Assembly (NCBI GenBank): GCA_013397865.1
Contig: VZTI01004079.1
Span: 7,864 to 71,863, forward strand
DNA from: Struthidea cinerea
Taxonomy: Eukaryota > Chordata > Aves > Passeriformes > Corcoracidae
Length of the DNA: 64,000 nucleotides
Direction of reading: 5' to 3'
Within the stretch, counting starts at the first letter, position 1. Each line of letters opens with the position of its first letter. This document shows, one piece after another, positions 1 to 12,200 of this stretch. The position numbers and the translations under genes were made by a program. The notes beneath the pieces were generated by a model, which saw nothing but the letters and a program-made list of their open reading frames with translations, made no database searches and had not been told where the DNA came from.

Positions 1-3000
1 GTTTCTACCAGCAGTGGTTTATGATTTCTTTTCAGATGACTCTGAATCCAGACAAAATTGAAATGACCTTTATTTTAGGAGGTTCAGCTGATACATAGCT
101 ACTCCCCTTATTCCCAATGCATTCTTACTGAACTCCTAGTATATTTTCCAAACTCTTTCCTGCTTTGTTCCTTTCTACAGCTGTCATCCTACACCACAAA
201 AGACTTTTCTGTAATAGCCACTTTTCTATGAAGCTGCAATGACATTAAACACAATGCCTCAGACTAAAAGTGGTAAAGAACTAAACACTCAATTGGATTA
301 GACTCTTGAATCAGAGTTAGTAAAGTCTAAGGAAGGGAGAAAAAAAATACCAGGGTGCTTACTAGAGGGGGCAATATGACTTAGAGGCTGCTGTAGAAAA
401 TGAAATTTGACATCAGGTACAATATCCAAGGAAAAATGTCATGATCAGTCAAGTAGCTGATGTAAAACTTAAAAAATACTACAAAAACTAAAAAATCCCC
501 ACTGTTGTTTTTTCCTGTTGTTGATGCATCTGTTAACCCCTTTTCTGTTTAGAAGGAAGATTTTAAAAAAAATACTGATTGTTACTTATTATTTTAATGT
601 GCTCAGAATTTTATTAAGCAGTTTTGAAATTACATGTTTGAGAAAATGTCTCTGCCCTGATTGCCTGCTTGGAATACATTTATTACAGTAAATATGACAA
701 CAGCATGGGTTTGCTTTTCATCTCCTTTCACCTTTCCAGGTTCTTGGCCATGTAAAGGTCCTGGCCACCTCCACGTAACCTCGTGCAGTTTTATTTGTCT
801 GACTTACTCCCTGCATTGGCACATTTCTGCAACACATTAATACTTTGTTCCTTCCTCTCCACGTGGTCTCTTCCCCTTCACATGGTCCCTTCCCTTGCAG
901 GATAGCATCAGCCAGGTCAGTTTTACCGCTAAGAAGTTTCTGTGCTCTTACAGGCAAAATAATACGACCACCTGGAGCCCCAGTTCTGAGAAGTGACTAC
1001 CCTACACTGCAATTACTGTTCTTAACAGAGTCTTTGGCATCATATTATTGCACACCGACTCAAATGGTGTCTTAATGTCTAGATTCTGTCAGCTATCCAG
1101 ATTCCATCTATTGCAAATGTTGCTAACTCCCATGGTACGGTAAAGTGTATGTAAATAACAACACCCTTGAGGCCTTATTAAATTAAAATAATTTACTAAT
1201 GCTGTGTAGGAGGAAAAGCAGAGGAAAGAAAAGTGGAATTAAATAGTGTGGTATACTAGAAAGATTTTAAATGACAGTTTCAGATTCAGGCCTTGCAATG
1301 CATGGATACCAAGCTAACTGAATATGTTAGCCAAGAACAGAATTCGCAGGTATGTACTCCTGTTTTGTTTTTTTTTTTAAAATAACTCTCATCTGGATCC
1401 TTCTTACATGATTTGGGGGACAGGATTTCTGGCTGCAGCTATAGAGTCTCAGTGTTTTAGAAGAGATTGCTTGTGCCTGTGACAACCTCCTGTTGGCTGT
1501 CGTTATTATCTGAGAAATTTTGCGCTCTGCCAAAGCTGATGCCCTTTAATGACCTCTCACAGGCTAACATTAAGCATTGAAATCGGGCTTGTTGATTTAG
1601 GTTGTTCTGGTTTTTTTACGTTGTATAAGTGCATATGCATTATCCTTTAATGAGTCAAGTTATTTAAATTTCAGATCAGATTGGGGATACAGTGAGTGTG
1701 ATGGTTCTATATTCCTCTACCATCTGTCACTGAGAAGCTTCTTAAAGTTGCAGCCTCGGTTAGAAGAACAGCTTGGTCCTATAATCTCTCTGCTGCTGTT
1801 TCTAAACAAAGACTAGAGACAGGCTTCTCATCTACTGAGAACAGTTGTTTTGAGTGAAACCTAGTGGAGACACTAAGGCTCTGTGGAATATTCAAAGACT
1901 GTTGTGTTGGTGCTACAAATATGTGTACCTCAGGGGTTCAGACCAGTAGCTCACCTCACAAAGCACTAATTTAATGGAAATCCCTGGTGCTGAGACAAAG
2001 TAGGTGAGTGGTCTTAAGCTGCACTCCCACAGGGAAATGAGGCATCTGCTGTTACTGTTATTCCTTTTTGGTAGCCTTCAGTCAGATCAGACAACACTAG
2101 CTGAAGCAGTGGAGTTGCTAAATAATTTTGGGAATGGAACAGGACTGACCAATCCAGACACTATGCAGAGACGGTCTGAGGTACTTTGGCCCTAGAGCCT
2201 CTTTGTGGAATTTGGATGACAGTCAGGATTGTTTTCTGAGTACTTTTCCCTGTCATGTTTTTGTTCTGAATATATGGTACTTTATCAAAGCTGCTGGGTG
2301 TTGATTCAGGCTGCCCTCAGCCTCAGAAGACAGTCTTTTTGCAGGCACTAAGTCAGTCTTGCTCATATAGATTGTAGTAGACTGCAGGCATCAGTTAGGA
2401 GAAGGAGCAGGGACAGTTTGGTGGCCTGCAACCAAGGTGGAACATCCTTAGGGAGCCCCTGATGGCACCAGAGGCAGAAGCATGAGTGCTGACAGCAAAC
2501 AAGAGTGCTTGGCGTAAAGGAAAAGGAGCTGGCCTTCAGTTAGTCCTGTTTCACCCACAAGAGTACAGAAAGTACAGAAAGACTTCTTTTTTTTCCCCCT
2601 GAAAACACCTGTAATCCTTCCCCTCTTCTGCATGTTATCTAGTTGAATAGTGCTGGTCTTGCTGAGGAAGAGGCCCAAGGGCATAGCTGATAAGGGCTCA
2701 GGAGACACAGTCCCATATGTCCTGCCATGAACATCAGCGATTTCTGCTATCCCATTTTCTGTCATACAGTTAGTAACGTCTCCAGGAAAATCTTGCATAA
2801 GGCACCTGGATATTTGTTAGGGCTTTTGTAAAAAAGAAAACCAAACCAAAGCCAAACAAATATAACTTGCATTAAGATATCTAGAGCAGAAGAAGAAAAG
2901 CTGTTGTGGGCAGAGTGGCAGCCTCAGACAAAGCTTATTAAAGAAGCCCTCCTCCCAATGAGTCATGAGGTGCAGAAAGGACCCCCTTGCCTTCTAAACT

Positions 3001-6000
3001 CCTTGTCGGAGAGAAGCCTGTGTGTGTCTGGATCTAATCAATCTTAGTGTCAAATTTTGTCAATGGTTTACATCTAAAGGATTATACAGGTGTAGTTGAA
3101 GCTTTATACAGCTTTTTCCTGCAGAATTAGGGGGGCAAACCAGATAGATTTATAAATATATCTATAATTATAAGGATTAGACAAAAAGATTTTAATCAGA
3201 ATTATTTTCTACAGAGTATAGGAACTAAAACAAATGTTACAGTGCAATATGAAGCAATATTAAAGCAATTATATTAAAGCAATTTTATTAAAGCTAGAAA
3301 AAACTATTATGAAGTAGAGATTGATGTTATCCAACCATACTGATGACTTTGGGCAAATCTTTTTCTCTCAGCCTCAAGGAGTAACCAGGATAAATGACAC
3401 ACATCAACTCTAACTACAAGGCTACTACATGTATGAAAAAGTCACATGCACAAATTAAACATGATAATTGCTAACAAGGAGATCTTGGAGTACTGACGTG
3501 AAATCCAGCACTGATATGAGAAATCAGAACCATGAGCAAAGTCATAATCTTCCTCTTATGTGCATATTCACGATATGGACAAAACAGATGCCACTTTCTA
3601 TTCTCCAGCCTTACTCATGTCTCACTAATGTTCAAATAATTTTTGCCTTTACATTTCTGTTTGGCTTCATGCTGCTGTTGAAATTCTGTCATCATATGAA
3701 ACTTGCTAATTATTTCCTATGAAACTTGTCCTGAATTATTAAAAGAAAGCATTTTCACATGTTCCTAAGTCTTTGACTTCTTTCATTCTTTGGATTATTT
3801 TTCTCTCTTCAAAATTATTTTACGTAGTAATATTCACTTACCAAAAAAAGATGTTTTCTGCAGAACAAGTAGGACATAAATGCTGTAATTGAATATATGT
3901 CACTAATCACAGTTGTGATTTCACTGCTTGTATTGAAAATTAATAACATTTTAAATTACTTTTTTTCACTTCTCTGTTCAATTTCAAGATAGAGTCTTTA
4001 GTATATAGATATTTTCCATTGGTACACTTGTATTTCTGGAAATTATGAGTTGAAAAATATGTGCTAGATTACAGTCTTGCACAGTGAACATGACTTAAAT
4101 CATGTACATCAGAATTTTTTTTGTGTCAGACTTAATATACACATTGACAAAATTAAGTCAAGGAGAAAAAGGAGATTATTAGAATACTCTACAGGCAGGA
4201 CTCTATTTTTTTTTTACTTACTATTGAGATAAATAAATTAAATCCCATCATAGTTACCATAATGCAGTTTTACCTAAGCTTCTGTTAGTTCTCAGTACTG
4301 TGAGTGTAGAAAGTACTGTATACAACTGTATATAGTTATTTCTAAAGTCTTTGTAGTGCTCCGACATGACATACAACCCCTGCTGGGCTTTGAAACAGAA
4401 CCTTGAACAGCCTGGCTTAATGGAGAAGAAAGGGTGTTATTGCTGTGTGAAGTGAAAGAAGGATGATGTAAATTCCTAAGATGATTACAGAACTGTAAAG
4501 GAAATTTCAAAACTATGAAATAGCATATGAAGGAAACTCTAGGAATAGATTAAAACATAAGAGGAGGGAAGCGAAATATGTGTGATTATTGAAAACCTGC
4601 CTGCACGTTTGTGGTGAATATTGCCTGCCATTTCCCTTGGGCAGTGTAAACTTGCAGATTTTAAATGCCTCATAAAAGTGCCATTGCCCCCAGTCCTACC
4701 TGCTGTGGCAGACACCTGTACTTCGGGAATCTGCCTTTCTAACACAAAAGGCAGCCAACAGTGATGGAAAGAGTCACTCACCTACCCTGCTGCAGTTCTA
4801 ATGCATTTAGGTCAATGTTACACAGGGGTTGTTTTTATCATTTAAAGAACTTTAAAGAAAAAATATGGATGCTCACACAAATGACTGTTGCAGTGTGCCC
4901 AAATCATCCATGTCTGCTCTACATCCCTTGCCAAAGCAGAGACCTGGCATTCTCCACTGCTCTCAGAGCAACAGGACAGCTCTCTAAGGCACAAAGCAGT
5001 GCCTTCCTCCCTGCCTGCAGCACTAACATTGTCTCTGCTCTGATGCAGCAAAATTTCTGCACCTAGAAATAATCTATCTGCATCTCAAGAATGATGTGTC
5101 ATGTATATAACCCAAACATTTCCCAAACCTTCTTCTAAATCTTCTAACACCTGTTGAGAAAAGTGCACTGTCACGTTTTAAAGCACAGGGAGATGGAGGT
5201 ATTAGAAGAATGAATTCACTCCTAATGGGAGAAATGATGGAGCTATTGCAGTTTCTTGTTTGTTCATCCGGATCTACCTTCAACAACTGTCTCATGCATT
5301 GCTCCCATTCCAGTTTAATTCTCTTAACTTTGTTGAACTGACACAGCTGTAGGAAAAAGCTGTGGCCTCTGTGCCTCCTGAGTGCTGTTAGCAGAACTCC
5401 TTATTGAGGTCATGTCCATCTCAAGGCAGGCATTGGGGTTGCACTACTGCCCTTGGGGGACTATTTGTTTGGCAGATGTCCTGTGCAGACCCCAGTGCTC
5501 AACAAGGGCAAAGCCCAGCCTGACTTAGGAGTAGAGAAAAATGACCCCATTTTCTTTTACTCACAGATTGAATAAAACTTTGAAGATATAGGCAGACGAT
5601 TATAATAGTAAACTAATTCCTATTTTTCAGAGCAAGCTCATCATAACGAGGTAAATGCTTTCATGATAACCAGGTACATGTTTATTTCTCCCCTGAGTAT
5701 TAAGAAAGAGAGTGACAGATAAAAGGCAAAGCGTTACAGAACTGACACAGGAACAATTTTTCTGAAGTCAGACAGTGAGTGGGTCAAAACCCAGGTGAAA
5801 TTCACTTTGTTTCTAACAGCTGGGTGCTTGTGTAGCATGGTTCAGTGGCTGTGCCATCATATGGATACTCACCTTGCTGTATGGAGCTAACAATCCTAAA
5901 CTCCTATTAAAGATATAAGGGAGAAGTAGGTATATTCAGAGCACAGTCCTAAAGCAGATGTCTAAATCAGATAACTCATGCCCTAAAAGTTCCTGTGCAT

Positions 6001-7828
6001 GCCTTAATGACAAAAATAGCTCTGTGTGAGCAGTTCAGCTCTAGATATTGGATTACTAGATGTCTAAAGTCAAAAGAAGCAGAATTGCTTCATTTAATTA
6101 AAAAAAAAAATCTTCAGCCTGGTATGTTGGACTTTTCTGTATTTTTTTTTTTTATCTTGCATTTGGAAAATGAACTTTAGCCTCCCCTGTCCTCCTCTTC
6201 CCTCTCCTCTCTTCTCATTTCCTTGTCCTTAAGTAAAGTAGTCATACATGTAGGCTTGCTAGGAGGTGTCCTCTTTTGGAAATTTAATGTAGACAGTTTT
6301 TTTGGCTAGTTATCCAATATCTCTGACTGCAAATTTCTGACTGATGACAGCTTGATGTGGTCAGGTGAAATGTACTACATATGTGAAAAAACTAACATCC
6401 ATCTTGCATGGATCTCCATGAATGTGCATCTTCAACAGAAATATGGCAACCCTCATCTTGTTCAAGTGCTAAAAATGAAAGTAGAAAACAGGCAATGAGT
6501 GCATTGATAAGGAAGTGAAGATAAAAGGGCAAGGCTGGTGGAAAGCAGAATATTTTCAGACCTGAAAGTGATGACTTCATCAGCCTATCCAGATAAGTTT
6601 TGAGCTACAGATTTTATATGTAAGCTAAATCAATTTTTTGTTGCGGAGCTCTTTAAACAGAGGTGAAACTTATGGCTGTGTTCATGTTGTCTGTCATCAC
6701 TGTGGCAGTGTGTGGGATTAATACCCTAACCTGGCCTGACACTTGGGCACAGACCCTGCTGCTTCCCAGCAGCATCCTCTGCCAGCCTGGCAGCACAGCC
6801 TTGTCCACTGCTCTGTGAGCCCTGAGGCTCCTCTCCATCACGTTGTCCTGCTTTGCACTTATTTTGCCCTATTTTCCTTTCTTTTCCCTACCATTGTATA
6901 TTCCTTCTCATTCTCCTCTTTCTTACCAGCACTGGCTATTGCGTACCTTGTGTGATTGTACTGCCACTTCACAACTTGTCTCTGGCTGCAGTGATAAAGC
7001 TGGCTTTGTGGAATAATATTTATCCAAGTCCTCTCCTCCTCTTCCATCCAACTCCCTTCCCCTCTGCCTTTCCCTTAGCTGTGTTGTTACAGGTACTTTT
7101 GGGGCTGTATGGCAGATGTTATCAGTGAAATGAAATGGTTGTAAAAAGTAAACCTCATTTGTATCATCAAGTGGAGAGTACAATAAACAATGGTGCATGG
7201 GGAAAGCAGCTGACAGGAAAGTAAAATTGGCCTGCCCACCAAAGGAGGGCTTTATAATGAGTACATTCTGTATTACCCAAGATGTGCTTGGGCCAGATTC
7301 ACTGTGAATATTGCCCTCTGCAATGAAATTGTATGGGGAAGTGATTCACAGCTCAGCTTTGTCAGTAATCAGCTTGCCTTCCTCTGAGCAAGAATGGAGA
7401 TTCTCCTCATGAAATTTGTGCAGTGGCTGGGGTAAGGTTAAACCTGTGCATCCCTCCTATGCCCCAGCTGCTCCTGGAGATGGAGTGGTTCTTAATGCCT
7501 TAGCTATTCACAAACTCTTTCTGAACTTCTCCTCAGACAAAGGCTATTCATGCTGTCCTGAAGAAAAGACGTCAGCTCAGTCAGTCTATGGCTTCCAAAG
7601 AAGTCTAAGTGATTTGGGCACCCAGTTTATTTGAAATTAAAAGTACATGTTCAAGTTTAGATGGCTTTGAAAAGTCCCAGCTGGAGTCTGCTTACTGGTA
7701 GAAAATGGACAGATCAATAAAGCAACCTTGGCCATGACACTGAAACATGACTCAGTACTATAATTCACCACATAGCCTCTCTTGCATTTGACAGTATTTA
7801 TTCATTACTTGTCCTAAATTTTTTTTTC
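1..7828. other. AT-rich non-genic stretch, no supported gene
   Basis: I see no conserved protein, RNA gene or recognisable transposon here. Open frames are short, on both strands and without family motifs. Two items inside are described separately: a short degenerate tandem near 3.25 kb and an exon-like segment at about 2.03-2.18 kb. The rest looks like single-copy intergenic or intronic DNA. An old diverged repeat could be missed by eye. Confidence 0.6.
3244..3293. repeat. Degenerate AT-rich short tandem repeat, about four units
   Basis: Four successive units begin with GCAAT and run through ATTAAA or a close variant: GCAATATGAA, GCAATATTAAA, then two units of about 14 bp ending TTATTAAA or ATATTAAA. 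Unit length grows from about 10 to 14 bp, as expected for slippage with small insertions. No function is implied. Confidence 0.6.
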
Positions 7829-7848
7829 TTCCTTCCTTCCTTCCTTCC
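7829..7848 (+). repeat. (TTCC)5 microsatellite
   Basis: Five perfect TTCC units follow directly on a run of eight T and CTT. It is a pure tetranucleotide short tandem repeat in otherwise unremarkable AT-rich DNA. Confidence 0.9.
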
Positions 7849-9287
7849 ACTTGCTTATCAGAGACAGATTTCTTTCAGATCTAGTGGAGAGAACATTGCT
7901 TTCAAAGACATTCTGGAGGAGTTGTTTGTACAAAGCTGATCAAAAACTGAAAAACTGAATTAAAAAAAAAAAACCACCACAAAGTTCTCTATTTAATATG
8001 GAAATACTAATAGCAAACTTTCCACAATAACAAACCAAAAGGCAAATAAGACATGCAACCTTTTAAGAATAATTTATTTAACGCACGGGTTGCTTTTCAG
8101 CACTGCAGACTATTTTAATCTGAACCACAATGGTTGAGAAGTAGCAGTCTTTGTTGTGAGTGAAAAGGTGATATTATACTTATTTCAGGAATGTGATTTT
8201 TTTGAGTGTCTGGAACATCCCCTGTGCACAGTGCTGTGTGGCACAGAGACATCTGAGCTAGTCCCACGTGCTATAGTCTTGCTATCAGAAGTGGGGTAGC
8301 TAGAAGTTCACACAGGTGCATTTGTTCTAGTTTTCACTGTTCAGTCATCTGCAATGCAGACTTGCTTTATGAATCATGGAACAAAATGTTCTACCTCCTT
8401 GCTTCCAGCCTATATTATCAGATAAAAGCTTTACAAATATTCTGTGAACTGTGTTCATGCCATTTGTTAACAAATTTCTGGCTCTTTAATCCAGTGAACA
8501 ACTTTGTGTTGCAAAACCAAACCCTAGAAGATGAGTTTTTCAAAAAATAAAGCAATGCCAAACTGTATGTTAGGTAAACAAGCCATTATACTCTTCATGG
8601 CAATGAAAGCCATTGAGTATACAACTGACATAATCTAGGTCTTCTCGACCTCTAGGCCAATTTTTGGTGTTTATTTTAAAACTACCTAATAGTTTTTAAA
8701 GCATCCAAGTAGTTACTTCACAAAGATATTAAACAGCATATCATTCTTTAACCTAAAATTTTCCTGTGGGCTTCACATTTTTGTTAGACTCAATTGTGTA
8801 GGAGGCTGTAAATTTCATAAGGGTGCATTTGATTTAATTAGTTGTTTTGGTATATGCACTTGTGTCTGCTCTGAATGTCAGACCAGAATGGCAGCTGATC
8901 CAAAAGGGTATTCTTCTATTGCATCCAGAGGAAGCACTTGAATTTGCATCCTCTGATTAATGGGAGCTCTAGTTATATTGTCAGTGGCTATACAGAAATC
9001 CAGAACCCAAATGCAAATGATTGGTGAAAACCTGAGTATTGAAAGAAATCATGGTTTATACTCCAGAGTCTGAGTGTCTCCACTTGATGATGTGGTTGGT
9101 GACTTCATGCTTCCCGCAATCTACCCCAGGCTGGAAAGGAAAGCCATTTTATGGCAGCTATAAATCCAACAGTCATCCTTTTAAGATCTATTTTCCTAAT
9201 TTTTCTGCTTTTTTTCTGATTTCCTGAGGCCTCCCGAAAACCATTTTGATACAACCAGAGTGGTTTTTTTGCGTTTTCCATGGTGCA
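7849..9287. other. Non-genic stretch between microsatellites
   Basis: No gene, RNA or transposon signature was recognised. The small open frames (for example at 8362-8550 and 9039-9227) show no motif, no splice context and AT-rich composition, and are most likely chance. Confidence 0.5.
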
Positions 9288-9351
9288 CAACAACAACAAC
9301 AGTAACAACAGCAGCAGCAACAACAACAACAACAGCAACAACAACAACAAA
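9288..9351 (+). repeat. Interrupted (CAA/CAG)n trinucleotide repeat
   Basis: About 21 units, mostly CAA, with scattered CAG units and one TAA interruption near 9303. In the CAA frame the TAA is a stop codon, so this is not a coding polyglutamine tract. On the minus strand it produces artificial poly-leucine and poly-cysteine open frames. It is best treated as a simple repeat. Confidence 0.9.
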
Positions 9352-11310
9352 GTCTGAATAATTTATACCCGAATTTTAAAGCATAGGGGGACACTTTTAA
9401 AAAGTACTCATATCCTTTCTTGTTGTTACCAGAAGAAAAATTGCAAGACTTTCCTAGGTGCCTAATTAATCACATTATTCTTAAAATGTATCTCTCTGAA
9501 TCCTCCTTACAGTAGGTATTTGTGTACACAGTGCCAAGGTATCCAGCAGAACTCCTCCTACAGCACTACTTAACTGTGACCTGGAGGTGCTGAACAAAGT
9601 GTCCAAACACGGAATCGTGCACAGACTTTGCATGAAATGAATCAAACAAGAATCAGGGATGGGCTGTACTTACTCTATGCACTCTGCACAAATTGAAAAG
9701 TCAGAGGCAAGCTATCCCTGCCCTGCTCTACCTGGGTGCTATGGAGTGCAGCTTTGGGTTCTGAATTTGCAATGAAGAGAACCTGCCTTGGGCTTCATTG
9801 AGCTTTTCTCCAAGATCCTTCAGCTGAAGTCTAAAGAAGAGATATTTCTCAATTCTTAAATAATTTCCTCTTCCCTGCAACAGTAGCCTAATTTGTTCTG
9901 CTCAGGGTACATGAGAATCTTGGTTGAGGCTATATCTGATTGGGGCAGGGACTAGAAAATTTTTGAGCTATTGTGTGGGTGAATTTTTATGGAATCACTG
10001 TGTTACTCAGAAATCCTTTGATAGAACCATTTAGAGAATATGACGTTTTATGCTTACATATCTGTACTGCTTTCCTCCATTAGCCAAAGTATTAACACCT
10101 CTCCCTCTTAATAAAGAAAAAAAAAACACATTTGGAAATGGTATGAAACAAACCCATATGGATCTTTAAAAATGGTCTCTGCAATAAATGAATGCTCTTT
10201 CACTGGCTTTGCAGTTATTCAAGTTTCAGATAGCAAATTAGTAGTCCCAAATGTTATTTGTGCCATAGGGCTTTTAATCAAGGAGTTTCTTTTGAGTTTG
10301 CATCTTCCCATCTTGAACTAATGCTACCTACTTTTTGCTGCCAGTGTGAGTATTTCAGCAATTAATGGCAGTTTCTTGACAATTTCTAAACCATTTCTTG
10401 ATAATTATCCACAAAAATTACAGTTCTGCATTCCCTCCATTTAAGCTTCTGCAGTGCTACAGATCAGTGAGGTCAACAATATTGAAATGCTGTTCTGCAA
10501 GGCTGCAGACCTGAGGTTGATTTACAAGCCCTATGGCAATATTAAGCAGCTTGGAGGTTTTTCCTGTAGTCTGTAAGCAAATTACTCTTCCTTTCAAGTC
10601 TGCTGCATTTGCTGTTTCCAATGTTTCCATTTGGAGTATTTTCATTAATATTAGTATATGCTTCTGATTTACATGAAGATCTTGAAGGTGTAAATTTTCT
10701 GCAGTTACATGTTATTAATGCGTTTTGGCTACCAAGCTCTTGATTGTCTCAGTTGCAATTGAGGCTGAGTTTGTAGGGCCTGCAGCCAGCTGTGGTAGTG
10801 GCCATTGTATTTTAACACTTGCAGATGTGCAGAGCAGAGATTTTCTCACTCTTCTTTGTATTTATGCAAATACATAAGGCATGGGAGTACGTATTTCTTG
10901 CTTTTTAGATCCATTGTTTGTCCTAATAATTTAGACCTGACTTATTTTAAAAGTACTCAGTTAAGACGTCCCAAAAGCAGTGCAAGGACTTTCTCACTTG
11001 AACTAAGCACTGTTATTTTCTGTGCTTCTACGCATGCAGATGGTGTTTTCTCAATATGCTTCCCCGAAGAAGGATCACTGAGATTATTCAGTGACGCCAG
11101 CCTTGTTGTCACTTCACAGTGACACATGGTATTCTCCAGGGTCTGCTCCAGCTACCGCTGGTGTGTGAAGCTCCAGCTGGCATGGCAGAGGCTTCCCTAA
11201 ATGCTTACAGGTGCTGTGCAAAGCCGTCCTCACTGGGGCCTGGCACAGCTGAGCTGTTCACAGCTGGTACAGCCTTCCTGGGACCAGAGCTGAATTTCTC
11301 TGGGTTTTAT
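9352..11310. other. Non-genic AT-rich stretch
   Basis: No supported gene or transposon. The open frames at 10457-10645 and 10805-11122 have no recognisable domain and lie in sequence with no codon-like composition bias that I can see. Confidence 0.5.
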
Positions 11311-11329
11311 TGGTGGTGGTGGTGGTGGT
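11311..11329 (+). repeat. (TGG)6 trinucleotide repeat
   Basis: Six TGG units, followed by TTTTGCTGTG. In one plus-strand frame this gives a run of tryptophans, which is an artefact of the repeat and not evidence for a protein. Confidence 0.85.
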
Positions 11330-12029
11330 TTTGCTGTGTGGTTTTATCTCCTTTGGAGCCCATGTTTGTCTGTGGTTTTGTCCCTAGATAAGGCCTCAAA
11401 GAAGAAAAAGGCAACTAGTTTGTGATGGAGCCCAGTGAATGCAGGTTCTATCGCATGCCAGTAGAGGAACCAGAGCAATTAGTCTCTAAGCATATACCCT
11501 ACAGCATGTCAGTGTAGCATATTACTCTGTTTCTCTGGATTATGAAAAATTAGACTTCATCCAAATGTTGAAATTTTCCCAGGAGGCACAAATGATTACA
11601 CCACTTGGTGTGCAGAACCTTCAAACTTCTGGTTTGCTGTGAGAGGAAACTTAATATTTTTTAGCAAAACTGTTTTCCTACTTATTTTTCTTACAGTCTG
11701 TAACTAAGTTCTCATTTTTGGCTGACTGAATGATTAGGTGACTGTTGAAATTCTACGTAGATGAATGCAAAGTAATTAATTAAAAGAAAATATCTTAATA
11801 ACATAAAAGAAGCAACTGAAACTGAATGAATATCGTATTTAGGAATATTTTTTTAATTATGGGTGTTTTGCAGAAACATGAACTCATTACCCCATAAGAC
11901 TTAACTGCCCTGCAACTCCCAAAAATGTTGTAAGTGACAAGGGAAAAAACCAGAAAATCTGATTTTTCTGGTGTATAATTCCATGGTATGTCTGAACCTT
12001 CAACAAAGTGTGCAATTCTGATCTTGCCA

Positions 12030-12200
12030 ACTTAGACGAGGGAAAGATTTAGAGAGGAATAATAAGGATGACCAAGTTACAGAGGGGTAGTCATATGTGG
12101 CAAGCAGACTAGGACATTTTTTAAATTATGAGAAGTAGAGGTCTAGACACTCGTAAGTGACCATGAAAAGATGGTTTGAGAAAAACTGGAAGTTGGTTAT
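12030..12200 (+). mobile_element. Possible very old CR1-type LINE fragment
   Basis: The order of short words (a GGAATAATAAGGATGACCAAG-like stretch, then TCATATGTGG, AGCAGACTAGGACA, and AGAGGTCTAGA) resembles the 3' coding part of ancient CR1/L3-type LINEs, where a similar order of AATAATCAGAATGATCAAG, CCATATGAGGAGAGACTA, and GAGGTCTATAAA occurs. It is heavily diverged and the ends are not defined. This is an inference from memory of the family; it could be chance similarity. Confidence 0.3.

Noticed and set aside
9105..9394. Minus-strand open frames with long leucine or cysteine runs
   Set aside because: They are direct translations of the CAA/CAG repeat in two frames and have no other protein-like features.
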